This document shows, one piece after another, positions 63,631 to 64,000 of a stretch of DNA of 64,000 bases. The DNA comes from Pyxicephalus adspersus (taxonomy: Eukaryota > Chordata > Amphibia > Anura > Pyxicephalidae). The stretch's first letter is position 1. Each line of letters begins with the position of its first letter. The notes under the pieces are model-generated. The model did no database searches. It was given only the letters and a program-made list of their open reading frames with translations, and was not told the DNA's origin. A program made the position numbers and the translations under genes. Location: positions 764,552 to 828,551 of the forward strand of contig NC_092860.1 in assembly GCF_032062135.1 (NCBI RefSeq), given 5' to 3'.

Positions 63631-63869
63631 TTAGCAGCAGTCATCGTATTCCATCACAGCCGACACCCCCAACCCGGGGTCACCGATCACACAACTTTCT
63701 GTGATGGGTGACCACGTCATGGCTGTCCTGGGCATCACAGAGGTTGTGTTGTCATGTGACACACAGAGCGTGACAACACCACTGCAATGAGGGCGATATA
63801 GAAGAAGGATGAGCACCACTAGGGTGTACAGGGTGACGACATGGATGAGCCAATCACAGCGCGGGATCA
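63631..63869 (-). other. candidate terminal exon of an unknown gene
   Basis: After an acceptor-like GATTATTTTATCAG the frame runs 79 codons to TAA at 63631-63633. It contains a hydrophobic segment (HVVTLYTLVVLILLLY) and a tail ending VSAVMEYDDCC. The family is not recognised. It may be chance. Its upstream exons would lie outside the window. Confidence 0.15.
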
Positions 63870-64000
63870 CTGATAAAATAATCAAAATATTTCAGAGCTC
63901 CGAGGAATCTGCTGTGCTGGTGAATCTCCCGATAAGATGGGGCAATAAATCACAGATGTGGGGGGGCGGTGACACCTGGAATCCGCCAGATACGGGGAAT

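Larger units (their letters stand above)
58223..64000. other. region upstream of ABCC3
   Basis: The ABCC3 promoter and 5' UTR should begin here on the minus strand. The first 100 bp are moderately CpG-rich, and no TATA box is clear. Beyond are simple repeats (58920-59445, 59640-59875), a MITE-like core (62517-62560) and a weak candidate exon (63631-63869). No other gene is recognised. Confidence 0.45.

Overview
The window is vertebrate genomic DNA, most likely from a frog (anuran amphibian). It holds intron-containing genes with GT-AG junctions, three N gaps, AAT microsatellites, and many copies of a repeat with the 3' end TGTTGGCGCTATATAAATC. There are four or five protein-coding loci. The set ANKRD40, LUC7L3, WFIKKN2 and ABCC3 is the set found together on human chromosome 17q21.33, but ABCC3 sits in a different place and orientation here.

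Layout from left to right: (1) 1-2356, repeats and an N gap. (2) 2357-3949 (-), a single-exon UDP-glucuronosyltransferase of UGT5 type, open throughout except for one in-frame TAG. (3) 3950-6460, non-coding with a palindromic MITE. (4) 6463-10571 (-), ANKRD40: five coding exons and a 3' UTR of about 1.6 kb. (5) 10572-11871, the head-to-head interval with LUC7L3, holding a 28-bp minisatellite and a GC-box/YY1-type promoter. (6) 11872-19689 (+), LUC7L3: ten coding exons, one apparent GC-AG intron, and a 3' UTR to about 21.5 kb. (7) 21.5-26.1 kb, intergenic with a 0.6-kb CT-rich minisatellite. (8) 26147-28775 (+), WFIKKN2: two exons, complete. (9) 28.8-31.5 kb, intergenic. (10) 31847-58222 (-), ABCC3 (MRP3): 28 of about 31 expected coding exons found, including the isolated 48-bp first exon. 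(11) 58.2-64 kb, upstream DNA with simple repeats and a weak candidate exon near the right edge.

Main oddities. The ABCC3 exons for the Walker A and Q-loop part of NBD1 are absent, and a 41-bp minisatellite lies where they should be. Exon 2 could not be found in an intron that carries an almost identical 1546-bp tandem duplication. The UGT has a nonsense codon. Two inverted Tc1/mariner transposase remnants carry the same internal minisatellite. Minisatellites are unusually dense throughout.

Functionally, UGT enzymes make glucuronides in the ER and ABCC3 exports glucuronides across the basolateral membrane. LUC7L3 is a U1 snRNP-associated splicing factor, WFIKKN2 is a secreted GDF8/GDF11 antagonist, and ANKRD40 is a poorly characterised ankyrin protein. 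There is no operon-like logic. I see no convincing new biological system; the interest lies in gene integrity, assembly questions and repeat biology. Everything was read by eye. Family statements come from memory of the human proteins, and no search was run.
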